This document shows positions 15,737 through 22,396 of a stretch of DNA of 22,396 nucleotides, piece after piece. The translations under genes were made by a program, and so were the position numbers. The notes beneath the pieces were generated by a model that had not been told where the DNA came from, did no database searches, and saw nothing but the letters and a program-made list of their open reading frames with translations. The stretch is taken from contig JANZYY010000004.1 of the NCBI GenBank assembly GCA_026419705.1, positions 6,922 to 29,317 of the forward strand, given 5' to 3'. Source of the DNA: Fischerella sp. GTDB lineage: Bacteria; Cyanobacteriota; Cyanobacteriia; Cyanobacteriales; Nostocaceae. Each line of letters starts with the position of its first letter. Positions within the stretch are counted from its first letter, which is position 1.

Positions 15737-17569
15737 ATGAATATAGTGAGCAGAGTACAATTTCCTAAAACTGCTGAAATTTCTGATTTATATTTCAAAG
15801 TTTCTAATGATATATCAATTAATTTTGATGGAGACAAAAACCAAATTATTTTAAATGAAGATAGCACTATATCTTTGAACACTTATTTCAACTCAATCTA
15901 CGAAAAATACTATACAAAATATACGTCTATTAACTCCCTATATTATTTACTTAAGATTGAGGGAGATTTTAAGGTTTTTGCTTATAGAGAAACTTCGGAA
16001 GCGAGTAGTAGAGAACTTATTTTCAGTCAAACTATTAAGGGTTGTCAATTATCAGAGTATGTGAAAATTATCTTGCCAGAACTCAAGCAAAATCAAGCAG
16101 CTAGTCGCATTTATCTGGAAATAACTTGCCTCAGTGAACAAGGTTTGTTTACAGAAGGGTTAGTCGTAACTGAACAAGCAAAGCATCGAGATGTGTCATT
16201 AGCTATCATCACTTGTACATTCAAAAAAGAAGTTTATGTCAAAAAAACAGTCGATACTATTTTGCAAGACAGTTTCTTGCAGGATAAAAAGTTTAAAGTT
16301 TTTGTAGTAGACAATGGCAAAACTCTAAATACGAGTGATTTTAAAGACTATAGAGTTGAACTTATTTCTAATCGTAATGTCGGTGGAAGTGGCGGTTTTA
16401 CCAAAGGATTAATAGAAGCGTTACAGGAAGGTGTTTATACACACTTCTTGTTTATGGATGACGATATCGAGTTAGACAGTGAAGCTATTTACAGGCTTTT
16501 TTCTTTGTATGAGTATGCGAAGCAAGATTTTGCTGTCGCTGGTAGCATGCTGGATTTATACAAAAAACACATTTTGTATGAAGCAGGAGCAATATATAAC
16601 AAATCCATCGACGAGGAAGGAAACATCAAGCAAGATAAATTCACAGGCTATCCTCTCAAGCACAAACTTGATTTACGAAACACCACCACACTGAACTCAC
16701 TTTTGTTAGAAGACAATATAGATTATGGAGGATTTTGGTTTTTTGCCTTCTCTAAAGAAATTGTCGAAAGAATTGGATTACCGCTTCCCTTATTTATCAA
16801 AATAGATGACATGGAATTTGGTTTAAGAATCAATGAACATTTTAACCGTGGAATAGTGGCTTTCCCATCTATAGCTGTGTGGCACGAACCCTTTTATGCT
16901 AAAAGACCTATTTGGGATTTTTACTATTACATTCGCAATCACTTAATAACCAATTCAATTCATAGCTCCTTGGAATATGTGAAAACAGTTAAAATTTTCA
17001 CGCATTGTATACTCTATTATTTATTCATCTTTGATTACAACTCTGCACAAATGGTAGTCAAAGGCTTTGAAGATTATATGCAAGGCCCTAATTTCATTAC
17101 CAGCAACGACCCAGAGATCCTGCATGCCAAGATTTTTGAATCCAGTAGAAATTATAAAAACCAACTTATACTGGCTAATTCCATAGGAAATAGTGAAAGT
17201 TATCAAATTACAACAGCTGGAAAATTCCAAAAGCTGGTTAGTTTGTTAATGCTGAATGGTCATTTTCTCCCGCAATTTCTAATTGCTGATGAGAGTGCAG
17301 TCATTCGATTTGGTGTGAAAGAAAAAGACCGTGACTCCATTTGTAAAGGGTTAGCTAAAAAAAGAATTCTTTATGTCATAGAGGAAAATCCTAACTCTTA
17401 TCAGTACGAATTGGAGCAAAAAGCTGGTCTTAATATTTTATTTACCTGGTTTAACTCTGCAATTAGAAGTTATTTGAGATGGTCAAGTGTCAGTGCAGAG
17501 TGGAAAAAAGCATTCAAAGATTTAACCTCTATGCAATTTTGGCAAGAGTATCTTGAACCTCAAAAGTAA
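15737..17569 (+). CDS. GlfT2-like galactofuranosyltransferase
   Basis: The 610-residue protein has the layout of mycobacterial GlfT2 (637 residues): a long N-terminal beta-rich domain (about 1-150), a GT-A domain and a helical C-terminal part. Family-specific motifs are present: RNVGGSGGF (213-221), the DDD triad in FMDDDIELD (241-243), YGGFWFFAF (330-338), IKIDDMEFG (354-362) with Asp357/Asp358, and VWHEPF (381-386) with His383. GlfT2 uses UDP-galactofuranose, and the next gene encodes the mutase that makes it, which strongly supports the donor. Acceptor and linkage are unknown; GlfT2 is polymerising in mycobacteria, but other members add single residues. The gene is noticeably AT-rich. AGGA at 15728-15731 precedes the ATG. 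Confidence 0.82.
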   Translation: MNIVSRVQFPKTAEISDLYFKVSNDISINFDGDKNQIILNEDSTISLNTYFNSIYEKYYTKYTSINSLYYLLKIEGDFKVFAYRETSEASSRELIFSQTIKGCQLSEYVKIILPELKQNQAASRIYLEITCLSEQGLFTEGLVVTEQAKHRDVSLAIITCTFKKEVYVKKTVDTILQDSFLQDKKFKVFVVDNGKTLNTSDFKDYRVELISNRNVGGSGGFTKGLIEALQEGVYTHFLFMDDDIELDSEAIYRLFSLYEYAKQDFAVAGSMLDLYKKHILYEAGAIYNKSIDEEGNIKQDKFTGYPLKHKLDLRNTTTLNSLLLEDNIDYGGFWFFAFSKEIVERIGLPLPLFIKIDDMEFGLRINEHFNRGIVAFPSIAVWHEPFYAKRPIWDFYYYIRNHLITNSIHSSLEYVKTVKIFTHCILYYLFIFDYNSAQMVVKGFEDYMQGPNFITSNDPEILHAKIFESSRNYKNQLILANSIGNSESYQITTAGKFQKLVSLLMLNGHFLPQFLIADESAVIRFGVKEKDRDSICKGLAKKRILYVIEENPNSYQYELEQKAGLNILFTWFNSAIRSYLRWSSVSAEWKKAFKDLTSMQFWQEYLEPQK

Positions 17570-17614
17570 GACAAAGTTTCAATATCCAAATTACGTCAAG
17601 CAAGGAGAAGCAGC

Positions 17615-18745
17615 ATGAAAGTAGATTGGCTAATTATAGGGGCTGGGTATTCAGGCTGCGTGCTAGCTGAAAGGATTGCAACTCAATTGGCACAACGAGT
17701 GCTAATTGTAGAACGGCGGGATCATATCGGCGGCAATGCTTACGATTCCTACAACGAGCATGGCATCTTAGTACATAAGTATGGTCCTCATATCTTCCAC
17801 ACCAAGTCTAAAAAAGCCTGGGATTATCTCTCTCAATTTACGGAGTGGAGACACTACTATCATCACGTGCTGGGAGTAGTAGAAGGCAAGAAGGTGCCTA
17901 TTCCTTTTAATCTAAATTCCCTCTATGCTCTTTTTCCTCCACGCTATGCAGAGAAGCTGGAGAATTTGCTTCTAGAACACTTCGGTTTTGGAGTTAAAGT
18001 TCCTATTCTCAAGTTACGTGAAAGTGCTAGCGGAGATTTAGATTTTTTAGCCAACTACATTTATGAGAACGTTTTCCTCCACTACACAATGAAGCAGTGG
18101 GAGTTAAAACCCGAAGAACTAGATCGCGGAGTAACAGGACGTGTTCCGGTTTATATCAGTCGGGATAACCGTTATTTTCAGGATAGATATCAAGCTATGC
18201 CAAAGCACGGTTACACCGAGATGTTTCGCCGAATGCTTGCTCACCCCAATATCAAGGTACTTCTGAACGCAGATTACCGGGAAATTATCAATGACATTAA
18301 GTTTAACCGGATCATCTGTACCGGGCCGATTGATACCTTCTTTGATTACATGTATGGCGAGTTGCCTTATCGTAGTCTGCGCTTTCAGTTTGATACTTTG
18401 GAACAAGAGTATTATCAAGAGGTTGGTACGGTCAACTACCCCAACGAGTATGACATTACCCGCATTACTGAACAAAAATATTTGTCGGGGCAAACCTTAC
18501 CCAAAACCACTTTGGTGATGGAATATCCTCAAGCTTACGTACCAGGAAAAAACGACCCCTATTACCCCATACCCCGTGAGCAGAATCGCGAACGGCTAGA
18601 TCTTTACCTCAAAGAGGTAGAGAAATTGAATGGTACGGTAATCTTTGTGGGACGGCTAGCTGAATATAAGTACTACGACATGGATCAGGCTGTGGTTCGG
18701 GCGCTTGGTGTGTTCGAGAAAGAGATTGTTAATTCTATCTCATGA
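17615..18745 (+). CDS. glf: UDP-galactopyranose mutase
   Basis: This flavoenzyme interconverts UDP-galactopyranose and UDP-galactofuranose. The FAD-binding start IIGAGYSG (7-14) is followed by VERRDHIGGNAYD (32-44), YGPHIFHT (56-63), MKQWEL, GRVPVYISRDNRYFQD and FVGRLAEYKYYDMDQA near the C-terminus, all typical of bacterial mutases, and the 376-residue length is normal. AAGGAG at 17602-17607 lies seven bases before the ATG. It sits 45 bases after the GlfT2-like gene, so donor synthesis and donor use are coupled. The enzyme is cytoplasmic. Confidence 0.96.
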   Translation: MKVDWLIIGAGYSGCVLAERIATQLAQRVLIVERRDHIGGNAYDSYNEHGILVHKYGPHIFHTKSKKAWDYLSQFTEWRHYYHHVLGVVEGKKVPIPFNLNSLYALFPPRYAEKLENLLLEHFGFGVKVPILKLRESASGDLDFLANYIYENVFLHYTMKQWELKPEELDRGVTGRVPVYISRDNRYFQDRYQAMPKHGYTEMFRRMLAHPNIKVLLNADYREIINDIKFNRIICTGPIDTFFDYMYGELPYRSLRFQFDTLEQEYYQEVGTVNYPNEYDITRITEQKYLSGQTLPKTTLVMEYPQAYVPGKNDPYYPIPREQNRERLDLYLKEVEKLNGTVIFVGRLAEYKYYDMDQAVVRALGVFEKEIVNSIS

Positions 18746-18773
18746 AAGCAAGCTTCAATTGTAGGATAATTAT

Positions 18774-18807
18774 GAATTATGAATTGGGAATTCAGCATTC
18801 ATAATTC
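18774..18807. repeat. Perfect hairpin between glf and the methyltransferase gene
   Basis: GAATTATGAAT (18774-18784) and ATTCATAATTC (18797-18807) are exact inverted copies around a 12-base loop, 28 bases past the glf stop. The GAATTGGGAATTC-type loop is common in cyanobacterial intergenic DNA. There is no U tract, so it looks more like a dispersed repeat or RNA-stability element than a terminator. Confidence 0.75.
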
Positions 18808-18848
18808 GGTATTCAGCGTTATGAGATTGCAAAATTTTTGGAGTGAAT

Positions 18849-19469
18849 ATGAGTTCTTCTCCGCTTTGTCTAGATCCTATAGTTGTACCTTTAATTACAG
18901 GAGAAACAGTGCTAGACGTTGGTTGTGGTTTAGGAAGATGGGGGAATTTAATTCAAGCTAATTATTGGGAGGCTGGATTGGCAAAACCTCCATTAATTGA
19001 TGGTATTGATGCGTTTCAAGGCAATGTCGAATTTTGTTCTCAACAGCAATGTTATCGTCATGTTTGGCATCAGGTGATGCCATCACCTCTACCGGGAAAA
19101 TGGGATACAATTTTAGCATGTGAAATAATTGAACATATTGAACAAGAAAAAGTCGAAGAATTTTTAAATACTTTGGAAAGTACTGCTAGAAAAAGAGTGA
19201 TAGTTTCAACGCCTAACTATCCTTGCTTTAAAGAAGGTTCAGATACTGTAGTTGGGTTTAATGATTTTGAAGCTCACTTAAGTTATGTACCGCGGAGTTA
19301 TTTTCGCGATCGCGGATATCAAATCGTGGGTGCTGGTTTGCGGAAATGGACAAAGTATCCCGGTTTGTTAATAGAAAAACTTATTGCTCCTTGGAAAGTT
19401 GGTTTTGAATCAATTTCAAGATTAATCCCAATTTTTGCAGACTCAATTGTTGCTTATAAAGATGTGTAG
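18849..19469 (+). CDS. Class I SAM-dependent methyltransferase
   Basis: The 206-residue protein has the SAM-binding motif VLDVGCGLGRWGN (about 22-34), an acidic second-strand position in IDGIDAF and the post-II CEIIEHIE (about 95-102), as in UbiG/methyltransferase-11-type enzymes. STPNYPCFKEG and RSYFRDRGYQIVGAG follow. The start ATG at 18849 has GGAG five bases upstream; a GTG six bases earlier is part of that site and less likely. As the last plus-strand gene of the polysaccharide cluster, it could methylate a sugar or chain end. The substrate cannot be told from sequence. It is convergent with the next gene, 29 bases away. Confidence 0.83.
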   Translation: MSSSPLCLDPIVVPLITGETVLDVGCGLGRWGNLIQANYWEAGLAKPPLIDGIDAFQGNVEFCSQQQCYRHVWHQVMPSPLPGKWDTILACEIIEHIEQEKVEEFLNTLESTARKRVIVSTPNYPCFKEGSDTVVGFNDFEAHLSYVPRSYFRDRGYQIVGAGLRKWTKYPGLLIEKLIAPWKVGFESISRLIPIFADSIVAYKDV

Positions 19470-19498
19470 CAGTTTGAGTTTTGTTGTAAAATGGCAGG

Positions 19499-20593
19499 TC
19501 AGTTACCAATTGGCGGAGCAAGAGGCGCACGTCGCTTTCCACCACCACCGACATTTTTCGGACTATTATTATCAACTACGTGAAGTGCTTGGAATAGTTT
19601 CATAGAGTCTTCATAGAAATCGCCATTTGTACTGACGAAATCATATCCGTAGGCATCATGAAACTCTTCCACAACTCCATTTTCCACTGCAAAATAATGA
19701 ATGTCCCAGCCTGCGTCATCAACAACGTAAGCACCGTAATCTTGTAAGGCACGAAAAAGCTTTTTTCCAGGGCGTGTTTGCAACTTCAGGCTCGCCTCAG
19801 TTACCGTGGGGGGAATTGCAAGTAGGGAACCTTGCACAAGAGCAGGGTTTTGACCATGATACTGTTCAGGTGCATAGCTATCTGCAACATCTGCTGGCCA
19901 GCGATGACCGGGAATCTTTTGAGAGTAGTAAAGGTATTTTTCTCCCCAAATCAAAACTTTTAAGGCGTGACGAATAGGTTTGTTGCCAATCAATTCACCT
20001 TTGCGAATAGAGCCACCAATAGCAGAAAGACCAGAACCAAAATGCGATCCGCCTATTCCCTCTCCGTAAATATCAAGGTCATAATAATAATGGAAACCAT
20101 AGAGTGGACCTCCACGTTGACAACGAGCCAGTGGGGCAATTTGCACTAAGGTTTTACCATCTGGTAACAGAAAGGCGGAAGCATTATTGGGTGTATGATA
20201 CGGCTTACTTGTAGCATCTGGAACAATTAAGTCATCTGGAATCGGTAATGGTGCAATTCCCACAAGTTTAGTGCCTTTACAACGCCCTTCACCCCAAGCA
20301 CCAGGCTCATACAATTCACGCAATGGATCGCCTTTTTTGAGCTTGAAGAAGTATTCTTGATCGGCCGAAATAGTGCTTGCTTTACCAATTTTTGCTGGAA
20401 CATAACGGGCTTTGGAACCGATGGGCATATTCCAAATAGACGTGGATGAAAAAGGCCAAAGAAACTTATCTCGCATCGGAGTTTTGCTGGGAGTTGGGAG
20501 ACTACCAAGAAAAAGAGCAAGAATTACGCCAGAAATAAATATCAGTAGAGTCGGCAAATGCAAACGATTTGTGAAAAGTTGAAAAATCTTCAT
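19499..20593 (-). CDS. Secreted or membrane-anchored protein of unknown function
   Basis: The 364-residue product begins MKIFQLFTNR followed by one hydrophobic stretch (about 14-30) and a short Pro/Ser linker, so it is exported or anchored in a membrane. The rest is a soluble domain: LWPFSSTSIWNMPIG, then GGSHFGSGLSAIGGSIRKGEL, IRHALKVLIWGEKY, QGSLLAIPPTV, RALQDYGAYVVDDAGW and a final FQALHVVDNNSP. I recall uncharacterised exported proteins of actinobacteria and cyanobacteria with the same series (SxWNxP, GGxIRxGEL, QDYGAYVVDD, LxVVDNN). I know of no assigned function. A TTG frame extension exists to 20614, but ATG 20591-20593 with GAGG seven bases upstream is the start. A role on the cell surface near polysaccharide genes is only a guess. 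Confidence 0.8.
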   Translation of the reverse strand: MKIFQLFTNRLHLPTLLIFISGVILALFLGSLPTPSKTPMRDKFLWPFSSTSIWNMPIGSKARYVPAKIGKASTISADQEYFFKLKKGDPLRELYEPGAWGEGRCKGTKLVGIAPLPIPDDLIVPDATSKPYHTPNNASAFLLPDGKTLVQIAPLARCQRGGPLYGFHYYYDLDIYGEGIGGSHFGSGLSAIGGSIRKGELIGNKPIRHALKVLIWGEKYLYYSQKIPGHRWPADVADSYAPEQYHGQNPALVQGSLLAIPPTVTEASLKLQTRPGKKLFRALQDYGAYVVDDAGWDIHYFAVENGVVEEFHDAYGYDFVSTNGDFYEDSMKLFQALHVVDNNSPKNVGGGGKRRAPLAPPIGN

Positions 20594-20737
20594 GAAATAG
20601 CCTCTATAAATCAACTAGATCGGAGGCTGTCATATTTCTCGTCCTCAGGCGTGTTTTCAAACTACTGATGACGCCATTCTAGATTTTGGGATTCCCTAAA
20701 TTCCACGTGTGTATTGGGGGACTTGAAAGTAAATTTC

Positions 20738-20755
20738 TCCCTTGGGAACAAGGGA
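20738..20755. repeat. 7-bp hairpin with GGAA tetraloop
   Basis: TCCCTTG (20738-20744) pairs perfectly with CAAGGGA (20749-20755) around GGAA, a stable GNRA-type tetraloop when read on the plus strand. It lies 145 bases upstream of the minus-strand secreted-protein gene. No U tract follows on the plus strand. Confidence 0.65.
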
Positions 20756-20800
20756 ATCTCAGAAGACAGAAAACAGACCCTAGTGTAACTCACGGATGAA

Positions 20801-20846
20801 GCGTACGCCCACTAGCTGTTGGCGTAGACGCGCGCAGCGCGACTTC
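20801..20846. repeat. GC-rich dispersed cyanobacterial repeat
   Basis: GCGTACGCC (20801-20809) faces GGCGTAGACGC (20821-20831) as an imperfect inverted repeat, followed by the near-palindrome CGCGCAGCGCG. This GCGTA/GCGCAGCGCG type of sequence is, from memory, a very common dispersed intergenic repeat in Nostoc-like genomes. Its GC content stands out from the AT-rich surroundings. Confidence 0.6.
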
Positions 20847-21105
20847 AAGGCAAAGTAGGGTGCAAGATGTGAATAATTTTATATACTAGACATCTGGCGA
20901 AAAACGTACCAGATGTGTATGCTGCAGGCCCTTAGGCAGTATATTTTCGCGTTTGGTACGAGTTATCAGTACGTGTTAATACAACATAAACAAGCACTAG
21001 TCCTTGCAAGACTAGGATATGGCTGGTTTCTATGTAATCACCAGTTGTGATAGTAAGGTATAATGAATAGCATAGAATTTTTATATAGCTAAAATATATT
21101 ATTTT

Positions 21106-21121
21106 TTAAACTTAAGTTTAA
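21106..21121. repeat. 16-bp perfect palindrome in AT-rich tract
   Basis: TTAAACTTAAGTTTAA is its own reverse complement. It lies within a strongly AT-rich stretch about 190 bases upstream of the kinase start and could be an operator for a dimeric regulator or a melting site. In such AT-rich DNA chance palindromes are not rare. Confidence 0.5.
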
Positions 21122-21190
21122 GTATTTATACTTTTGTATATTAATATTATAAAATTAAAGATAAAGAATAAATTTTAGTAAAGTTTGGCT

Positions 21191-21230
21191 AAATTCCGCA
21201 AAGCTACAGAGGAATAGTCGAACGGAATTT
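21191..21230 (+). ncRNA. Possible structured leader RNA upstream of the AarF/UbiB kinase gene
   Basis: AAATTCCG (21191-21198) pairs perfectly with CGGAATTT (21223-21230). Inside the loop, GGAAT at 21211-21215 can compete for the same ATTCC, so two exclusive folds are possible. The loop contains CGCAAAGCTAC. The element lies 82 bases before the GTG start in an otherwise AT-rich region, on the sense strand of the presumed leader. I cannot assign it to a known riboswitch class; transcription is not shown. Confidence 0.3.
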
Positions 21231-21312
21231 TGTTGAGCTGGAAGGATGCCTGATGCGGCTCTAGAAAGCAAATTTCTGATTTTAAACAAAAAACAAAGAG
21301 GTAAATAAGCGA

Positions 21313-22396
21313 GTGAGCTTGCAGACCCTGACACAAAATAATCGACGCTACGATCCCGATGCGATCGCTCGTTATTACCGGTATCGTCCTTGGCTGGCTT
21401 GGGCGCGGGCGCTAAAAATTATTTGGTGTTTTAGCGTATTTATATTCAGCCTCAAGTGGGATGAATGGCAAAATCAAGTAGAGCAAAACAAGTTGAAACG
21501 AGCTGCCGAACTGCGACAATTGCTCACGCGGCTAGGGCCTACTTTTATTAAAGTTGGTCAAGCTTTATCAACACGACCGGATTTGGTACGCAAAGATTTC
21601 CTGGATGAATTGGTAAAACTGCAAGACCAATTACCACCGTTCGATAATGCGATCGCCCACCGAATTATTGAAACTGAACTAGGTCGCCCAGTTAATGAAA
21701 TATATAGCGAGTTGTCACCCACTCCCGTTGCTGCTGCAAGCTTGGGTCAAGTCTACCGAGGTCGTTTGCTAAGTGGTGAAGAAGTGGCGGTGAAAGTGCA
21801 GCGCCCCAACTTACGTCCAGTTATTACCCTCGATCTCTATTTAATGCGATGGGCAGCGAGTTGGTTAAGTCCTTGGTTACCTCTCAATCTCAGTCACGAT
21901 CTAAGTTTGATTGTGGACGAGTTTGGTACCAAATTATTTGAAGAAATAGATTATCTCAACGAAGGTCGCAATGCCGAAAAATTTGCAACTAATTTCCGCA
22001 ACGACCCCCGTGTGAAAGTCCCGGCTATTTATTGGCGTTATACTTCAAGCCGGGTTTTAACCCTAGAGTGGCTGAATGGATTTAAGCTTACCGATACTAA
22101 AAGAATCAAGGAAGCAGGTTTAGACCCAGAAGCTATCATCGAAATCGGTGTTACCTGCGGTTTGCAACAGTTATTGGAACATGGTTTCTTTCATGCCGAT
22201 CCCCACCCTGGTAATTTGTTTGCCATGCCAGATGGTCGAATGGGTTACATTGATTTTGGCATGATGGATCAGTTAGATGAAACTACCAAAGAAACACTTG
22301 CAGATGCTCTTGTGCATCTAGTCAATAAAGATTACCACGACCTAGCACAAGACTTTGTTAAGTTAGGTTTCTTGACACCAGATACAGATATTTGCC
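21313..22396 (+). CDS. AarF/UbiB (ABC1) atypical kinase, 3' truncated
   Basis: The frame starts at GTG 21313, with GAGG at 21298-21301, and is still open at the window end after 361 codons; full-length cyanobacterial members are usually 550 or more residues. The ABC1 signatures are intact: KVGQALSTRPD (80-90, the KxGQ motif), the Ala-rich nucleotide loop VAAASLGQVYRG (139-150), VAVKVQRP with Lys161, the catalytic-loop HADPHPGNL (294-302) and YIDFG (312-316). These proteins are ATP-binding atypical kinases that support quinone and isoprenoid-lipid metabolism; in plants and cyanobacteria they act near thylakoids in plastoquinone and tocopherol homeostasis. Several paralogues occur per cyanobacterial genome, so the exact role is unknown. 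It is not visibly linked to the polysaccharide cluster. Confidence 0.93.
   Translation, partial: MSLQTLTQNNRRYDPDAIARYYRYRPWLAWARALKIIWCFSVFIFSLKWDEWQNQVEQNKLKRAAELRQLLTRLGPTFIKVGQALSTRPDLVRKDFLDELVKLQDQLPPFDNAIAHRIIETELGRPVNEIYSELSPTPVAAASLGQVYRGRLLSGEEVAVKVQRPNLRPVITLDLYLMRWAASWLSPWLPLNLSHDLSLIVDEFGTKLFEEIDYLNEGRNAEKFATNFRNDPRVKVPAIYWRYTSSRVLTLEWLNGFKLTDTKRIKEAGLDPEAIIEIGVTCGLQQLLEHGFFHADPHPGNLFAMPDGRMGYIDFGMMDQLDETTKETLADALVHLVNKDYHDLAQDFVKLGFLTPDTDIC

Larger units (their letters stand above)
20594..21312. other. Gene-free region of about 700 bp with hairpins, a dispersed repeat and AT-rich DNA
   Basis: No frame of credible length or with a ribosome-binding site is seen on either strand. 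The contents in order are: a GNRA-loop hairpin at 20738-20755; a cyanobacterial GC-rich repeat at 20801-20846; inverted repeats ACATCTGG / CCAGATGT (20890-20897 / 20909-20916) and CTAGTC / GACTAG (20997-21002 / 21010-21015); an AT-rich tract from about 21060 to 21180 with a 16-bp palindrome; and a possible structured leader at 21191-21230. It carries the promoters of the two divergent flanking genes. Confidence 0.7.

Noticed and set aside
18119..18493. 124-residue minus-strand frame inside glf
   Set aside because: It lies wholly within the well-supported mutase gene and has no recognisable domain; it is a shadow frame.
20797..20859. 20-residue ORF starting ATGAAGCGTACGCC
   Set aside because: It is a translation of the GC-rich dispersed repeat, without a ribosome-binding site.
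21191..21230. Cyclic-di-GMP (GEMM) riboswitch, suggested by CGCAAAGCTAC
   Set aside because: The rest of the GEMM consensus, including GGCAAACC with its GNRA hairpin and the second tetraloop-receptor helix, is not found around it.
1..22396. Insertion sequences, integrase genes, tRNA or rRNA genes
   Set aside because: No transposase or integrase motifs, terminal inverted repeats flanking a gene, or cloverleaf-like sequence were seen on either strand.

Overview
The window reads as chromosomal DNA of a filamentous heterocyst-forming cyanobacterium (Nostocales in the broad sense). The evidence is the 3' part of a heterocyst glycolipid (hgl) polyketide cluster, a HetI-type phosphopantetheinyl transferase, a DevC-type ABC permease, more than ten copies of the cyanobacterial octamer GCGATCGC spread through the genes, and several typical cyanobacterial intergenic repeats (AACCACAAAG-type arms, the CACTAAC heptamer, GGGAATTGGGAAT-like tracts). 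I cannot name the genus.

Region 1 (1-7570) is the heterocyst envelope lipid block. A 5'-truncated PfaB-like acyltransferase (HglC-like) is followed by a PfaD-like flavin enoyl reductase (HglA) and an ACP plus thioester-reductase protein (HglB/HetM). Convergent to these is hetI, whose product would load phosphopantetheine on the ACPs, and divergent from hetI is a lone devC-like permease. Together these would elongate, reduce and release the long-chain fatty alcohol of the glycolipid and help export it. The hetN gene, which lies between hglB and hetI in Anabaena PCC 7120, is not here. The roughly 500-bp gap holds a likely terminator, a perfect 13-bp tandem duplication and one small ORF.

Region 2 (7571-8801) holds a lone MotA/TolQ/ExbB-type channel protein, a 68-residue small protein and a nine-copy heptamer repeat.

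Region 3 (8802-19469) is a surface-polysaccharide cluster: GT2, Wzm-like permease, Wzt-like ATPase with a C-terminal extension, GT2, GT2, GT4-like transferase, GlfT2-like galactofuranosyltransferase, UDP-galactopyranose mutase and a class I methyltransferase. The simplest reading is assembly of a galactofuranose-containing glycan in the cytoplasm and its export by an ABC-dependent route.

Region 4 (19470-22396) holds an uncharacterised secreted or membrane-anchored protein on the minus strand, about 700 bp of gene-free DNA rich in hairpins, palindromes and a repeat, then the 5' part of an AarF/UbiB (ABC1) atypical kinase gene that runs off the window. A conserved-looking inverted-repeat element with two competing pairings lies in the presumed leader of that kinase gene.

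The items most worth a second look are the galactofuranose export cluster beside the heterocyst glycolipid genes, the missing hetN with a small ORF in its place, the orphan devC, the possible structured leader upstream of the kinase, and the uncharacterised secreted protein.
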